DNA from: Clostridium sp. DL-VIII
GTDB lineage: Bacteria > Bacillota > Clostridia > Clostridiales > Clostridiaceae
Direction of reading: 5' to 3'
Length of the DNA stretch: 64,000 bases
Assembly (NCBI RefSeq): GCF_000230835.1
Contig: NZ_CM001240.1
Location: 4,428,779-4,492,778 of the forward strand
In this document: one piece after another, positions 9,587-18,350 of the stretch
How the letters are laid out: every line of letters starts with the position of its first letter
How positions within the stretch are numbered: position 1 is the stretch's first letter
Made by a program: the position numbers and the translations under genes
The notes under the pieces: generated by a model
Told to the model about the DNA's origin: nothing
What the model saw: only the letters and a program-made list of their open reading frames with translations
Databases searched by the model: none

Positions 9587-9799
9587 CTTTACCTCCCATA
9601 ATTATGATTTAAATCCAAATTGATCTTTTATTTGATTATAGCATATTGTGTTAGTGTCATACTGTCTAATTGGCAAAAAATATCTGTTTTTCTAATTTTT
9701 ATTCACCATCTTTATATTACCCACGTTTTATATTTAATGGTATCAGTTATAAAAAGAAAATAGTATAATAAATAAAAGTATTTATATTAAGAGGAAATA

Positions 9800-10375
9800 A
9801 TGGAATTTAAGGGATGGAATAGTTTTGAGGATTTAGCTAAGGCTTGTGGATATACTAATTGTCACAAAGATACTAATAATACAAGTGAAAAAAATAATAC
9901 TAATTCAACAAATAATTCTGATAATGCAGGATGTTACGATATACCGTCAGGATTTCAATCTTTAAATCCTGAATTATTCATAATAATAGGAGAAATCCTC
10001 GGAAATATAATATCCGGAAGTCTTCCTTTTAATGTTCAGAATGCGATTGGAAACTGGCTACAACTAGTCGGGCAAGCAATTGAAACATACAATGCCCAGC
10101 AACAATATTTTCAAGGAGGGCCTGGAACATTCTATAATCCTAAATATTATAATTCAGCAAATCCATTCTGTACAACTACTTCCACAAGCAATACTAAAAA
10201 CACTAGTTCATGGAATAATAATAATTCGGACCCAAATAACGAAAAGAGAGCAAATTATGATTCCAATACAAACTCATCTATTGAAAATAATTTTGATAAA
10301 ATAAAAGAATTAGAGCTGCGTATAAATCAGTTAACATCCGAAATTGAGCAGATCAAAAATAAAATAGAAAAGTAA
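9800..10375 (+). CDS. Asn/Thr-rich protein with hydrophobic core and C-terminal coiled coil
   Basis: A 191-residue protein not assigned to a family. Three parts are visible: an N-terminal stretch with Cys16 and Cys21 followed by an Asn/Thr-rich linker; a hydrophobic segment of about 55 residues (ELFIIIGEILGNIISGSLPF then VQNAIGNWLQLVGQAI); and a second Asn/Ser-rich linker leading to a heptad-repeat helix (IKELELRINQLTSEIEQI). No signal peptide. The composition recalls clostridial spore-coat or inclusion-type proteins, but this is inference. AAGAGGAAAT is the ribosome site. It converges with a ferritin-like gene across a shared terminator. Confidence 0.65.
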   Translation: MEFKGWNSFEDLAKACGYTNCHKDTNNTSEKNNTNSTNNSDNAGCYDIPSGFQSLNPELFIIIGEILGNIISGSLPFNVQNAIGNWLQLVGQAIETYNAQQQYFQGGPGTFYNPKYYNSANPFCTTTSTSNTKNTSSWNNNNSDPNNEKRANYDSNTNSSIENNFDKIKELELRINQLTSEIEQIKNKIEK

Positions 10376-10472
10376 ATTATATATAGTTAACTTTTTGTGT
10401 AAATATCACAACAAATGTCTTTAGTCATTGAATGAAATTCAAAACTATTTATTATAGCATTGTATTACTAGA

Positions 10473-10522
10473 TTGAAAATGGAAAAGCCAGTAATAATAA
10501 TTACCAGCTTTTATATTTTCAA
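10473..10522. terminator. Shared bidirectional terminator
   Basis: Inverted repeat TTGAAAAT/ATTTTCAA with inner AAAAGC/GCTTTT, placed between two convergent genes. Confidence 0.65.
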
Positions 10523-10566
10523 TTACATATATAGAGTAATTAGTGTTCTAATTATTTCATTCTAAA

Positions 10567-11070
10567 CTAATCATCTAAAGTACAATGGTCAATATCTCCA
10601 TCTATATGATTTTCGTTCATTATCAAGTTATTAATCATATTATTCACGTAAAGTATAGAATTAAGCTGTGTAATATGATTTAGTTTATTTGCAATTATAT
10701 TACACATCATATATTTATATGGCGATCCAGCTGGAAATCCTTCTCCAATCTCTTTATATCGACTAACTTTTATTTCTTCTCTATCTATAAGTTCACTTAT
10801 CCCACTTAAATATGATTCTGACATTACTAACGTTTCCTCAGCTTTATTTGAAATATCAATGCCCGTAAGTTCTTCATACATCTTTCTAAATAAACGCTTC
10901 TCTTTCGTGATAGAATATATTGCTTCTCTTTCTTTAGCTGTTGGTGCTAAACTAGCAAGGTATTCATAATATAATAAATCCCTTCGTTCATCTAAAAACA
11001 CTTCATTCATATTTTCAATTACTTCTAGAAATATCCTATTATCAGCTTCTGAATTGCTATTGTATTCCAT
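10567..11070 (-). CDS. Ferritin-like domain protein
   Basis: A 167-residue helical protein. The pattern of four helices with ERRDLLYYEYLASLAPTAKE and a helix ending in MYEELTG resembles the rubrerythrin or spore-coat CotJC-like ferritin superfamily, with carboxylates available for metal. A clean set of ExxH metal motifs is not seen, so the metal site may be altered. ATG 11070 has GGAGAA about ten bases upstream; a GTG three codons earlier is directly against that site and unlikely. Function unknown. A spore or stress role is inference. Confidence 0.55.
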   Translation of the reverse strand: MEYNSNSEADNRIFLEVIENMNEVFLDERRDLLYYEYLASLAPTAKEREAIYSITKEKRLFRKMYEELTGIDISNKAEETLVMSESYLSGISELIDREEIKVSRYKEIGEGFPAGSPYKYMMCNIIANKLNHITQLNSILYVNNMINNLIMNENHIDGDIDHCTLDD

Positions 11071-11312
11071 AAGTGCCACTTCTCCTAATTACAATAAATC
11101 TACTTCTATTTTATTAATTCTATTCAAACTTGTGCGTTCGATCTCTATTGAAAATTTATCATTTTCATTTTAAAACCTTCTTTCAATCTCACAACTTCAT
11201 TGCTAATTGTATCATTATTACACCTTTAATTAACTATTCCATATTTTATATAAGCTAGAATTTTATGATTCTTTATACCTTTAAAATTTTTAATAAATTT
11301 AATTAAATTATA

Positions 11313-11339
11313 AAAAACCCTCAAAAAATCGAGGGTTTT
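11313..11339 (-). terminator. Terminator of cycA
   Basis: Stem AAAACCCTC/GAGGGTTTT followed by TTTTTT on the minus strand; strong intrinsic terminator about 90 bases past the stop. Confidence 0.85.
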
Positions 11340-11427
11340 CATATTATACTAAATTTCTAAATATATTTTATTCTTAAAAATAATATAATTGGATTTTTCA
11401 ACCTTTCTTATAAACTATAATCATTCA

Positions 11428-12834
11428 TTAGTCCTCTTGAAGCTTCATATCACATTTTGCTGCTTCTTCATTTTTTCTTTTTGATTTAAGTACATTGTAA
11501 ATTACCCCGAGCATTATAAACCATACAGGGGTTACAAATAATGCTACGCGAGTTTCATTATTAAGCGCCAGTGTAACTATAACAAAAGCAAGAAATGCTA
11601 AAATTATATAGTTAATAATTGGATAAAGAGGCATTTTGAATTTGCTCTTAGCTGCAAGCTTAGGATTAGTCCTACGATATTTCATGTGACAGATAACTAT
11701 AATTGCCCAAATAAATATAAAGCAGAATGTTGATATACTTGTAATAAGCACAAATACCCCTTCTGGCATAATAAAGTTTAAGATAACCGAAATCAATATT
11801 ACAGTTGCAGAAAACACCGTAGCATTAGAAGGTACTTGAGTCGAAGTTAATTTTTTCATTGACTGTGGCGCATTATTTTCTTTAGCAAGGGAATAAACCA
11901 TACGGCTTGTACTAAAAATACCACTATTGCAGGCAGATGCAGCTGAAGTTAATACAACAAAATTTACAATACTAGCTGCTGCTACAATTCCTACTGCAGA
12001 AAACACCTGTACAAATGGGCTTTTATCTGGATTAATTGAATTCCAAGGATATATACTCATAATAACAAGTAATGCTCCAATATAGAAAATAATAATTCTA
12101 ATTGGAATATTGTTGATAGCCTTTGGAATAACACGTTCTGGATCTTCAGTTTCACCAGCTGTGAGTCCTACTAACTCTATTCCTGTAAAAGCAAATACAA
12201 CCATTTGGAAAGAAAGGATAAAGCCACTTGCTCCATTTGGAAACAAGCCTCCATGACTCCAAAGATTTGCAAAACTTGATGCACCGGCATCTGTAGAAAA
12301 TCCTTTAATAATCATAAATGTACCAATTATAATTAGTGCCATAATTGCAACAACCTTAATTAAAGCAAACCAGAATTCCATTTCACCAAATGATTTTACT
12401 GTAGTAAGGTTCATAATTAATAAGATTACAAGAACTATAAGACTTGGAACCCACTTAGCAATACTTGGGAACCAGTATTGTATATAAAGTCCAGCTGCAG
12501 TCAAATCAGCCATAGCAAGTGAAATCCAACAGAACCAATAAGTCCATCCAGTGATGAATGCTGCTCTATCTCCTAAATACTCATATACAAAGTCTACAAA
12601 AGAATGATAATTTAAATTAGAAAGCAATAATTCACCAAGGGCACGCATAATAAAAAAACAAATTATTCCTGTTATCATATACGCAAATAAAATAGATGGT
12701 CCAGCCAAGTGAATAGACCTGCCTGAGCCTAAGAATAATCCAGTCCCTATCGCACCTCCAATCGCAAGTAATTGGACATGACGATTTTTTAGTCCTCTTG
12801 ATAAGTTTTGATTTTTTGATGTTAATTGATCCAT
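11428..12834 (-). CDS. cycA: Amino-acid permease, D-serine/D-alanine/glycine type
   Basis: A 468-residue APC-superfamily proton symporter of the inner membrane with about twelve helices. It keeps the family N-terminus RGLKNRHVQLLAIGGAIGTG, the second-helix MRALGELLLSN, the GWTYWFCWI and KSFGEMEFWFALIK segments, GIELVGLTAGE, and VNFVVLTSAASACNSGIFS, all very close to E. coli CycA. The glycine riboswitch directly upstream supports glycine or alanine as substrate and suggests export or uptake tuned to glycine. TGGAGGAAT is the ribosome site. A related GabP-type specificity is possible but less likely given the riboswitch. Confidence 0.9.
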   Translation of the reverse strand: MDQLTSKNQNLSRGLKNRHVQLLAIGGAIGTGLFLGSGRSIHLAGPSILFAYMITGIICFFIMRALGELLLSNLNYHSFVDFVYEYLGDRAAFITGWTYWFCWISLAMADLTAAGLYIQYWFPSIAKWVPSLIVLVILLIMNLTTVKSFGEMEFWFALIKVVAIMALIIIGTFMIIKGFSTDAGASSFANLWSHGGLFPNGASGFILSFQMVVFAFTGIELVGLTAGETEDPERVIPKAINNIPIRIIIFYIGALLVIMSIYPWNSINPDKSPFVQVFSAVGIVAAASIVNFVVLTSAASACNSGIFSTSRMVYSLAKENNAPQSMKKLTSTQVPSNATVFSATVILISVILNFIMPEGVFVLITSISTFCFIFIWAIIVICHMKYRRTNPKLAAKSKFKMPLYPIINYIILAFLAFVIVTLALNNETRVALFVTPVWFIMLGVIYNVLKSKRKNEEAAKCDMKLQED

Positions 12835-12969
12835 TTTATTCCTCCATCTTAGTCAAAAGCCATATACTCAAATGACTTTTACTATATAAATATTTTTGAT
12901 TGGAGATACAAATGGGAATAGATAAGATCTAAATGAAGTAATAATTAACCTATTACTTTTGTAAGATAT

Positions 12970-13252
12970 GTTATCTTTCCCCTGTCCTTTTACCTGAGAG
13001 TTTCGCCTTTTAAGCTTTCTCCTTCGGTGCTCTATTTTAGCACATAAAAAATAATGGGCTCAATATGAAAACATACTGATTTGTTATTTCTTATTCTGCC
13101 TCTAAGAGTCTCTCCAAGGGTTCATCCAATAACGGTCATCTCTAATTAAAGCATGTGATTAAAATGTTATTCTGCCTAAAATTAGGTACCTGAAAGATTT
13201 ACTTCTTCGGTGAATAGCCGCAGCTACTGCTCTCCCGCTATCTTCATCTGAA
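12970..13252 (-). promoter_or_regulatory. Tandem glycine riboswitch (gcvT type)
   Basis: Two glycine aptamers lie in the 5' leader of cycA on the minus strand. The first (about 13252-13145) has GCGGGAGAG, CACCGAAG and CTTTCAGGT. The second (about 13130-12970) has TTGGAGAGACTC, GCACCGAAGGAG, AAACTCTCAGGT and AAAAGGACAGGGG. These are the conserved glycine-aptamer boxes in the right order. Between the second aptamer and the start codon is a possible hairpin AAAAGTCAT/ATGGCTTTT (about 12868-12893) that may be part of the expression platform. I see no strong T-run terminator. Confidence 0.92.
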
Positions 13253-13401
13253 CTTTAAATTTTATTGTTAAAATATTAAATTTTACATTTATATACTATT
13301 ACATTTCCAATATAATTGCAATATTTTTTTCACTTTGATTGAAATCAGAAAACAATTTATCATGATTATCAAAACATAAAGTAACTTATAACAACACTTT
13401 T

Positions 13402-13436
13402 AAACTGCCATCTATCAAGTAGACATATGGCAGTTT
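13402..13436 (-). terminator. Hairpin after the chemoreceptor gene
   Basis: 10-bp stem AAACTGCCAT/ATGGCAGTTT 30 bases past the MCP stop. The T-rich tail is better on the plus strand than on the minus strand. Confidence 0.5.
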
Positions 13437-13465
13437 ATTTTTATTAGTTCTCTATATCAACAAAT

Positions 13466-15511
13466 TTATTTTGCTGTTTTAAAAACTTCAACAAATTCCT
13501 GTAATTCTGTAGTCATATCATTAATACTATGCATCTGATTACATATTTCATCCATAGATGCTAGCTGTTGTTCCATTGTAGCACTAACTTCCTCAGTAGT
13601 TGCTGAACCTTCTTCTATAATAGTTGAAGTATTTTCTAGATACTTAACAACTTCATTCTTACTATTTTCTACATTGTTTATTTCATTATTAAGTGATTTA
13701 ATACCTTTTATGAGTTCATCAGAATTATTAATTATAGAATCAAATATTCCTATAGTCACTCCCAATTTATCATTAGATTTCTCAGCAATTTGTGTCGTAT
13801 CAATCATTTGTACTTCAATATTATTTACAACAGAACTCATTTCAGTTATTATTCCCCGAATCTCATTAGCAGACTGTGAAGATTGCTCTGCTAATTTTCT
13901 TACTTCATCAGCAACTACGGCAAAACCTTTCCCTGATTCTCCTGCTCTTGCTGCTTCTATTGCTGCATTTAAAGCTAATAGATTAGTTTGTTCAGAAATT
14001 TCTGTTATTGAAGATGTAATATTCCCTATAGATTCGGATTTATCTGCTAATTTTTTTATGTATGCTGCGACATTTTGTATAGCTTGATAATTATTGTTAA
14101 ATTCTTCATTTAATTCTTTTGCAGAACTGATTCCTAATTCATTTTTCTCTTTAGTTTGTTCAGTATATTTATTAATTTTACTTATATTTATATTCATTGT
14201 ATCCAAACTTTTCTCTAACATTGAAAATTTATTCATTATTGTCTCCATATCATTAGCTTGTTCTCCTGTACCATGAGCAAGTTCCTCCATTGCTTTACTT
14301 ACATTCTGACTTGCTAAAATCAGTTCATCTATCTGATTACTTGTATCCTTGTTAGTGCTTTGTACTGTTCCAATCATATTTTTTACTCTGTCAATAAGTG
14401 TACAATTTTTATACATCATATCATTAAATTGCCTTGCTATACCTCCAAACTGGTCTTGACGTTTCAAAAATCTCTCTTCCAATTTAGCTGTAAAATCCCC
14501 AGTTGAAACAATTTCCATAACTTCAGTTAAATTATATAAAGGCTTAGTAATAGATCCCGAGATAAATAATGCAGCTAATATACTAATAGCAAACATCAAT
14601 ATTCCTAGTATTAGAAAAATAGTATTCTGTGTCATTATATCGGCAAAAGCAATGTCATAAGGAATAGTCGTTAAAATCCCCCAATTAAGATTTGGAATAG
14701 ATGAATAAACTGCCAATAACTTCTGGTTATTGTAACTATAAATATTTTGACCGCTTTTTCCTACAGCAGCATCTTTTACTGGTGAAAAATCCTTATATAT
14801 AGAGGTATTATTGAAGTCTGTCCAGTCCTTATGTGCAATTACTATTCCATTGCTATCCACTATAAAAGTATTAGCATTTTCATTTTTTTGTGTATCTTCT
14901 ATAACGTTACTTAATGTATTCACGTCAATAGTGGCAGTTATGCAGCCTACAATATTTGTACCTACCTTAACAGGTACACTGTAATAAAATTCTAATGGCT
15001 TATTATTAACTTCCGAAATTTTTACACTTGAATATTGTGATTTTCCAGACATTGCACTAGTAAAATACTCATCTTTAGAAACATTCTTATAAATACCTGA
15101 AGTATTATAAAGAATATGGCCTTTTACATCAGCAATTAGTATACCATTTATAAATGAATTAGACCTTGCACCTTGAATTAGGATACTTTGTATTCTGTCT
15201 ACATCCATTGTTTTGATACTTGGATTATCTGCTATTGATTGAATTTGAATTTGAACTTGGTTAAGATTAAGATTTATATTATCATTTATTCTTCCTATCG
15301 TCTGCTCATTTGAACTATATACACTATCTTTAATTAAGTTCGAAGAATTTATACTGCTATATGTACCAATACAGATAAGAGGCACAAGGACAAGAAGTAT
15401 AAAAATAATAAGCAACAGTGCCTTAAAATCTTTTTTTACATTTAATGAACGTATATTTAATAATTTTATTCGTTTATTAACCTGTAAATCATGTTTATCT
15501 TTAAATTTCAT
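13466..15511 (-). CDS. Methyl-accepting chemotaxis protein with Cache sensor
   Basis: A 681-residue membrane chemoreceptor. Transmembrane helix 1 is near residues 32-54 ([20 protein letters not shown]). A periplasmic double-Cache-type sensor follows to about 295 ([38 protein letters not shown]). Helix 2 is near 297-320, then a HAMP linker ([18 protein letters not shown]). The cytoplasmic signalling hairpin carries [20 protein letters not shown], which contacts CheA/CheW. It lies 19 bases downstream of a BMP-family lipoprotein on the same strand, so it may sense a ligand delivered by that protein. GGGGAGC is the ribosome site. Confidence 0.93.
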   Translation of the reverse strand: MKFKDKHDLQVNKRIKLLNIRSLNVKKDFKALLLIIFILLVLVPLICIGTYSSINSSNLIKDSVYSSNEQTIGRINDNINLNLNQVQIQIQSIADNPSIKTMDVDRIQSILIQGARSNSFINGILIADVKGHILYNTSGIYKNVSKDEYFTSAMSGKSQYSSVKISEVNNKPLEFYYSVPVKVGTNIVGCITATIDVNTLSNVIEDTQKNENANTFIVDSNGIVIAHKDWTDFNNTSIYKDFSPVKDAAVGKSGQNIYSYNNQKLLAVYSSIPNLNWGILTTIPYDIAFADIMTQNTIFLILGILMFAISILAALFISGSITKPLYNLTEVMEIVSTGDFTAKLEERFLKRQDQFGGIARQFNDMMYKNCTLIDRVKNMIGTVQSTNKDTSNQIDELILASQNVSKAMEELAHGTGEQANDMETIMNKFSMLEKSLDTMNINISKINKYTEQTKEKNELGISSAKELNEEFNNNYQAIQNVAAYIKKLADKSESIGNITSSITEISEQTNLLALNAAIEAARAGESGKGFAVVADEVRKLAEQSSQSANEIRGIITEMSSVVNNIEVQMIDTTQIAEKSNDKLGVTIGIFDSIINNSDELIKGIKSLNNEINNVENSKNEVVKYLENTSTIIEEGSATTEEVSATMEQQLASMDEICNQMHSINDMTTELQEFVEVFKTAK

Positions 15512-15530
15512 AACTTTAGCTCCCCATTTT

Positions 15531-16601
15531 TTAATTTTTATCTGTTAAAAATTTATTATATTCACCCTTTGTTGCCGGAACCTTTAAGTTTCCTGATATT
15601 ATCTGTGCTTTAATATTATCAACTTCATTTAAAATATCTTTTGGAACAAGTTTATCGCTTGTTGGTGCTATATCAACTCCACCTTCTGCTAAGCCATATT
15701 CTATTGTAGCTCCACCATTCCATTTTCCTTCTTTTAAATCTTTTGCTGTATTATATATAGCAGTATCAACTCTTTTCATCGCTGAAGTTATAACATTATT
15801 AGGTGCAGAAATACTTTGATCAGAGTCCACCCCTATACAATACTTATTCATTTCTTTAGCACATTCTATAAGTCCATCTCCAGTTGATCCTGATGCATGA
15901 AATATTATATCAGCTCCTGCATTGTACATTTTTGTAGCAATCTCTTTTCCTTTTACTGGATCAGAAAATGAATTTGCATATTCACTTATAATTTGACAGT
16001 TTGGATTTGCATATTTCACTCCTGCCATATAGCCTGATTCAAATCTCTCTATTACAGGACTCTCTATTCCTCCAATAAAGCCAACTTGATTAGTCTTAGT
16101 CATTTTTCCCGCTATGTAACCTACTAGAAAGGAACTTTCATTTTCCTTAAAAGTTACTCCCAATACATTTGAAGGCGTTTCATCTCCATAAGTATTATCT
16201 ATTATGGCATATCTCTGATTCTGATGTTTTTTAGCTTCTTCTGTAATAGGATCTGCCATCATAAATCCAATTCCCCATACTAAATCATTTTTCCTATCAG
16301 AAAAAGTTTCTAAATTTTTAATATAATCATTAGTATCCTTAGTTTCAATATAATTTGCTTTTATACCTAAATCATTTTGTGCTTTTTGAAGGCCTTCCCA
16401 AGCAGATTGATTAAATGAATGGTCAGTAATTCCACCAATATCTGTTACTATCCCAATATTAAGTGGATCTGAATTAGCATTTCCTTGAAAATCTAAATCC
16501 TTTTGAGTATTTCCCCTTGAGCATCCTATCAAAAAAATAGAAATGCATAAAATAATTAATAAAGCTATTTTAGGCTCAACACTAAAAACTGTGCTTGACA
16601 T
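15531..16601 (-). CDS. BMP-family (nucleoside-binding) lipoprotein, 5' end replaced by IS
   Basis: Substrate-binding lipoprotein of the BmpA/PnrA family, whose members feed nucleosides to ABC transporters. Lipobox FLIGC gives Cys27. [39 protein letters not shown] and [13 protein letters not shown] are family motifs. No ABC permease or ATPase is adjacent. An ISL3-family element inserted after the sixth codon: the first ten residues of the present frame ([10 protein letters not shown]) come from the IS end, and the original start lies beyond the IS at 17980. The signal peptide core survives. There is no ribosome site, but an IS-borne promoter places +1 at this ATG, so it may be translated as a leaderless message. 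Confidence 0.8.
   Translation of the reverse strand: MSSTVFSVEPKIALLIILCISIFLIGCSRGNTQKDLDFQGNANSDPLNIGIVTDIGGITDHSFNQSAWEGLQKAQNDLGIKANYIETKDTNDYIKNLETFSDRKNDLVWGIGFMMADPITEEAKKHQNQRYAIIDNTYGDETPSNVLGVTFKENESSFLVGYIAGKMTKTNQVGFIGGIESPVIERFESGYMAGVKYANPNCQIISEYANSFSDPVKGKEIATKMYNAGADIIFHASGSTGDGLIECAKEMNKYCIGVDSDQSISAPNNVITSAMKRVDTAIYNTAKDLKEGKWNGGATIEYGLAEGGVDIAPTSDKLVPKDILNEVDNIKAQIISGNLKVPATKGEYNKFLTDKN
16565..16572. repeat. IS target-site duplication, left copy
   Basis: CTATTTTA directly abuts the left inverted repeat and recurs at 17956-17963. Eight bases is the usual duplication for ISL3-family elements. Confidence 0.93.
16573..16600. repeat. IS left terminal inverted repeat
   Basis: Begins GGCTCAACA and ends CTTGACA. 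Matches the right end (17928-17955, reversed) at 23 of 28 positions. Confidence 0.92.
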
Positions 16602-16607
16602 AAAATA

Positions 16608-16637
16608 ATTATAAAATTAAATGAAAAATGCATTCAA
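16608..16637 (-). promoter_or_regulatory. Outward-facing sigma-A promoter in the IS left end
   Basis: On the minus strand TTGAAT (16632-16637) and TATAAT (16608-16613) are separated by 18 bases and point out of the IS. Six bases separate the -10 box from ATG 16601, so the expected +1 is the A of that ATG. It would transcribe the truncated lipoprotein and the chemoreceptor. Confidence 0.65.
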
Positions 16638-16686
16638 ATTCCTGTATTCTATAAGTGACTAATCCAATAGAATTGAAGGAGTTTAA

Positions 16687-17925
16687 ATGCAATTACAGGA
16701 TATCACTAATATATTAAATTTACAAGGAATAAATGTTATCAATTTTATCTATGGTTTTGAAGATAGAATTTGTATTGAAATCCAACCTACAGAATATACT
16801 CAACCTTGTCCGTGCTGTAAGAGTTTTAAAATAATAAGACGAGGCTCATCTGGAATTAGAAGAGTAAGGCATCTTCCTATATTTCAAAACGAGGTAATAT
16901 TAAAGGTTCCTAAAATAAGAATGTCCTGTAAGGATTGTAATGCCTCTTTTTCATGGCAATATTCATTCCTGACTGGAAAGAGTCGTTATACTAATGAATT
17001 TCAAGAGTTTATTGCAACTAAAGTACCAGGAGCAACGGTTATTCACTGTGCTAGAACATTGAAAATACCATATTCTACAGTTGAAAGAATATATAAAAAT
17101 TATATTGACTATGTTGTTCCACAATTGCAAGCAAAAGTTATATTAGAAAGTTCTAACACTAACAAGCTTATACTTGGAATGGATGATTTTGCTATAAGGA
17201 AAGGACATAGTTATAATACTGGAATTCATGACCTTCGTAACGGAACATTACTTGAAATAATTCCAGGAAGAAAACTTGAAGAGCTTAGAAGTCATAAGAC
17301 TGTAAATCCAGAACTTTTTGAGCTCCGACCTTTTGCTATAGTAATGGATTTGGCTCCATATTATCACACATTTGCAAAAGAAGTATACCCAGATGCTATA
17401 CGTATTGCGGATAGGTTTCATGTTAATAGCTATGCTATGGAAGCTCTTAGAGGCGTAAGAAAACGCATAAGTTGTGATTTAACTCCTGCGGCACGGACAG
17501 TATTGAAAAGAAATAAATCAGTACTTGAAAAACGGAATGAATATCTTACATCAAAAGAGGTTGAGATGCTCCAGCAGTTGTTGTCATTATCACCTGACCT
17601 AAAAGCAGTATATGAGTGGAAAGAGGAACTTATTGAGTGGTATGACTGTTGTTCAAGTGTTATACAGGCAACAAATGTATTTGATAAATGGTGTAAAAAA
17701 GGACATTCACTAAATATACCTGAGGTAGAACGTGCTTTGGTTACTTTTGAAAACTGGAGACAAGAAATAATTAACTATCATCATTGTAGATATACCAATG
17801 CCGCTGTTGAAGGTAGAAACGGTAAAATTAAAGCAATTCAACGCAGACACTATTTTACAAGGAATAAAGACTACTACAAAGGAAGAATTTTATTAGAATG
17901 TAATAACCATTTCTTGACAGCTTAA
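16687..17925 (+). CDS. ISL3-family transposase
   Basis: A 412-residue DDE transposase. The N-terminal zinc ribbon has CPCC and, about 45 residues later, CKDC. A helix-turn-helix segment (TVIHCARTLKIPYSTVERIY) follows. The catalytic core includes GMDDFAIRKGHSYNTGI and VMDLAPYYHTFAKEVYPDA, with IADRFHVNSYAMEALRGVRK, and ends with the conserved TNAAVEGRNGKIKAIQRR. Length is normal for the family and no stop or frameshift is seen, so it is probably active. AAGGAG precedes ATG 16687. Confidence 0.95.
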   Translation: MQLQDITNILNLQGINVINFIYGFEDRICIEIQPTEYTQPCPCCKSFKIIRRGSSGIRRVRHLPIFQNEVILKVPKIRMSCKDCNASFSWQYSFLTGKSRYTNEFQEFIATKVPGATVIHCARTLKIPYSTVERIYKNYIDYVVPQLQAKVILESSNTNKLILGMDDFAIRKGHSYNTGIHDLRNGTLLEIIPGRKLEELRSHKTVNPELFELRPFAIVMDLAPYYHTFAKEVYPDAIRIADRFHVNSYAMEALRGVRKRISCDLTPAARTVLKRNKSVLEKRNEYLTSKEVEMLQQLLSLSPDLKAVYEWKEELIEWYDCCSSVIQATNVFDKWCKKGHSLNIPEVERALVTFENWRQEIINYHHCRYTNAAVEGRNGKIKAIQRRHYFTRNKDYYKGRILLECNNHFLTA

Positions 17926-17927
17926 GC

Positions 17928-17955
17928 TGTCAAGAACATATTTTGATGTTGAGCC
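17928..17955. repeat. IS right terminal inverted repeat
   Basis: Ends GTTGAGCC next to the right copy of CTATTTTA; inverted partner of 16573-16600. Confidence 0.92.
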
Positions 17956-17963
17956 CTATTTTA
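17956..17963. repeat. IS target-site duplication, right copy
   Basis: CTATTTTA, identical to 16565-16572. Confidence 0.93.
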
Positions 17964-17980
17964 GATCTGATTTTTTTCAT
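17956..17980 (-). pseudogene. Severed 5' end of the BMP lipoprotein gene
   Basis: The original start ATG 17980 is preceded by TTGGAGATAAG, a good ribosome site, and encodes MKKIRS before the duplicated target. Splicing out the IS and one repeat copy gives a 352-residue lipoprotein with a basic n-region, hydrophobic core and lipobox at Cys23. The native promoter therefore now runs into the IS right end. Confidence 0.9.
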
Positions 17981-18069
17981 TTTGCTTATCTCCAATCCAA
18001 TTCATTAATTAATATAGACCAATACTGTTTCACCAAATAATTAATACTATAACTATTTCAGAGCAATTA

Positions 18070-18111
18070 ATATCACTCATGTGATATACTTACAGTATGA
18101 TTTATATCATA
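18070..18111. promoter_or_regulatory. Two palindromes, candidate operators
   Basis: ATATCAC-TCAT-GTGATAT (18070-18087) and TATGATTTATATCATA (18096-18111) lie 90-130 bases upstream of the original BMP start. They could be repressor or activator sites for that operon. The rest of the gap 17994-18296 shows nothing else I can name. Confidence 0.3.
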
Positions 18112-18296
18112 ATTTATTAATACTTTGGTTTTTTTAGCGAAATTTGTATTATCTATATTATAATAATCTTTTGTAATATTTCACTTTATAATCAGGTAAA
18201 GTTTTAGTTAAAATAGCTAGTTAAAGAAGCAATTAATTTATCTTCCTTTTCCCATACCACTAGACTTTGAGATTTAAATTTCTTATATTTTTGCAC

Positions 18297-18337
18297 AAAA
18301 AAACCTTCCTGGGCTATAAAGCTTCAGAAAGGCTTAA
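18297..18337 (-). terminator. Terminator of the aldo/keto reductase
   Basis: Stem with arms AGCCTTTCTG and CAGGAAGGTT followed by TTTTTT on the minus strand, 14 bases past the stop. Confidence 0.75.
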
Positions 18338-18350
18338 TTTATCTCTATAT

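Larger units (their letters stand above)
16573..17955 (+). mobile_element. Complete ISL3-family insertion sequence
   Basis: A 1383-bp element with 28-bp imperfect terminal inverted repeats, an intact 412-codon transposase, and perfect 8-bp direct repeats CTATTTTA outside both ends. Joining the flanks across one copy of the repeat restores a normal lipoprotein start ([14 protein letters not shown]), which fixes the boundaries to the base. The ORF is intact and the duplication perfect, which suggests a recent insertion. Confidence 0.95.

Noticed and set aside
10080..10304. 74-codon frame inside the Asn-rich gene
   Set aside because: Shadow of the main frame; the larger gene has a ribosome site and a coherent coiled-coil end.
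17928..17955. Right IS end as a terminator of the transposase
   Set aside because: The sequence pairs with the left IS end as a terminal repeat and lacks a T run; terminal repeat is the better explanation.
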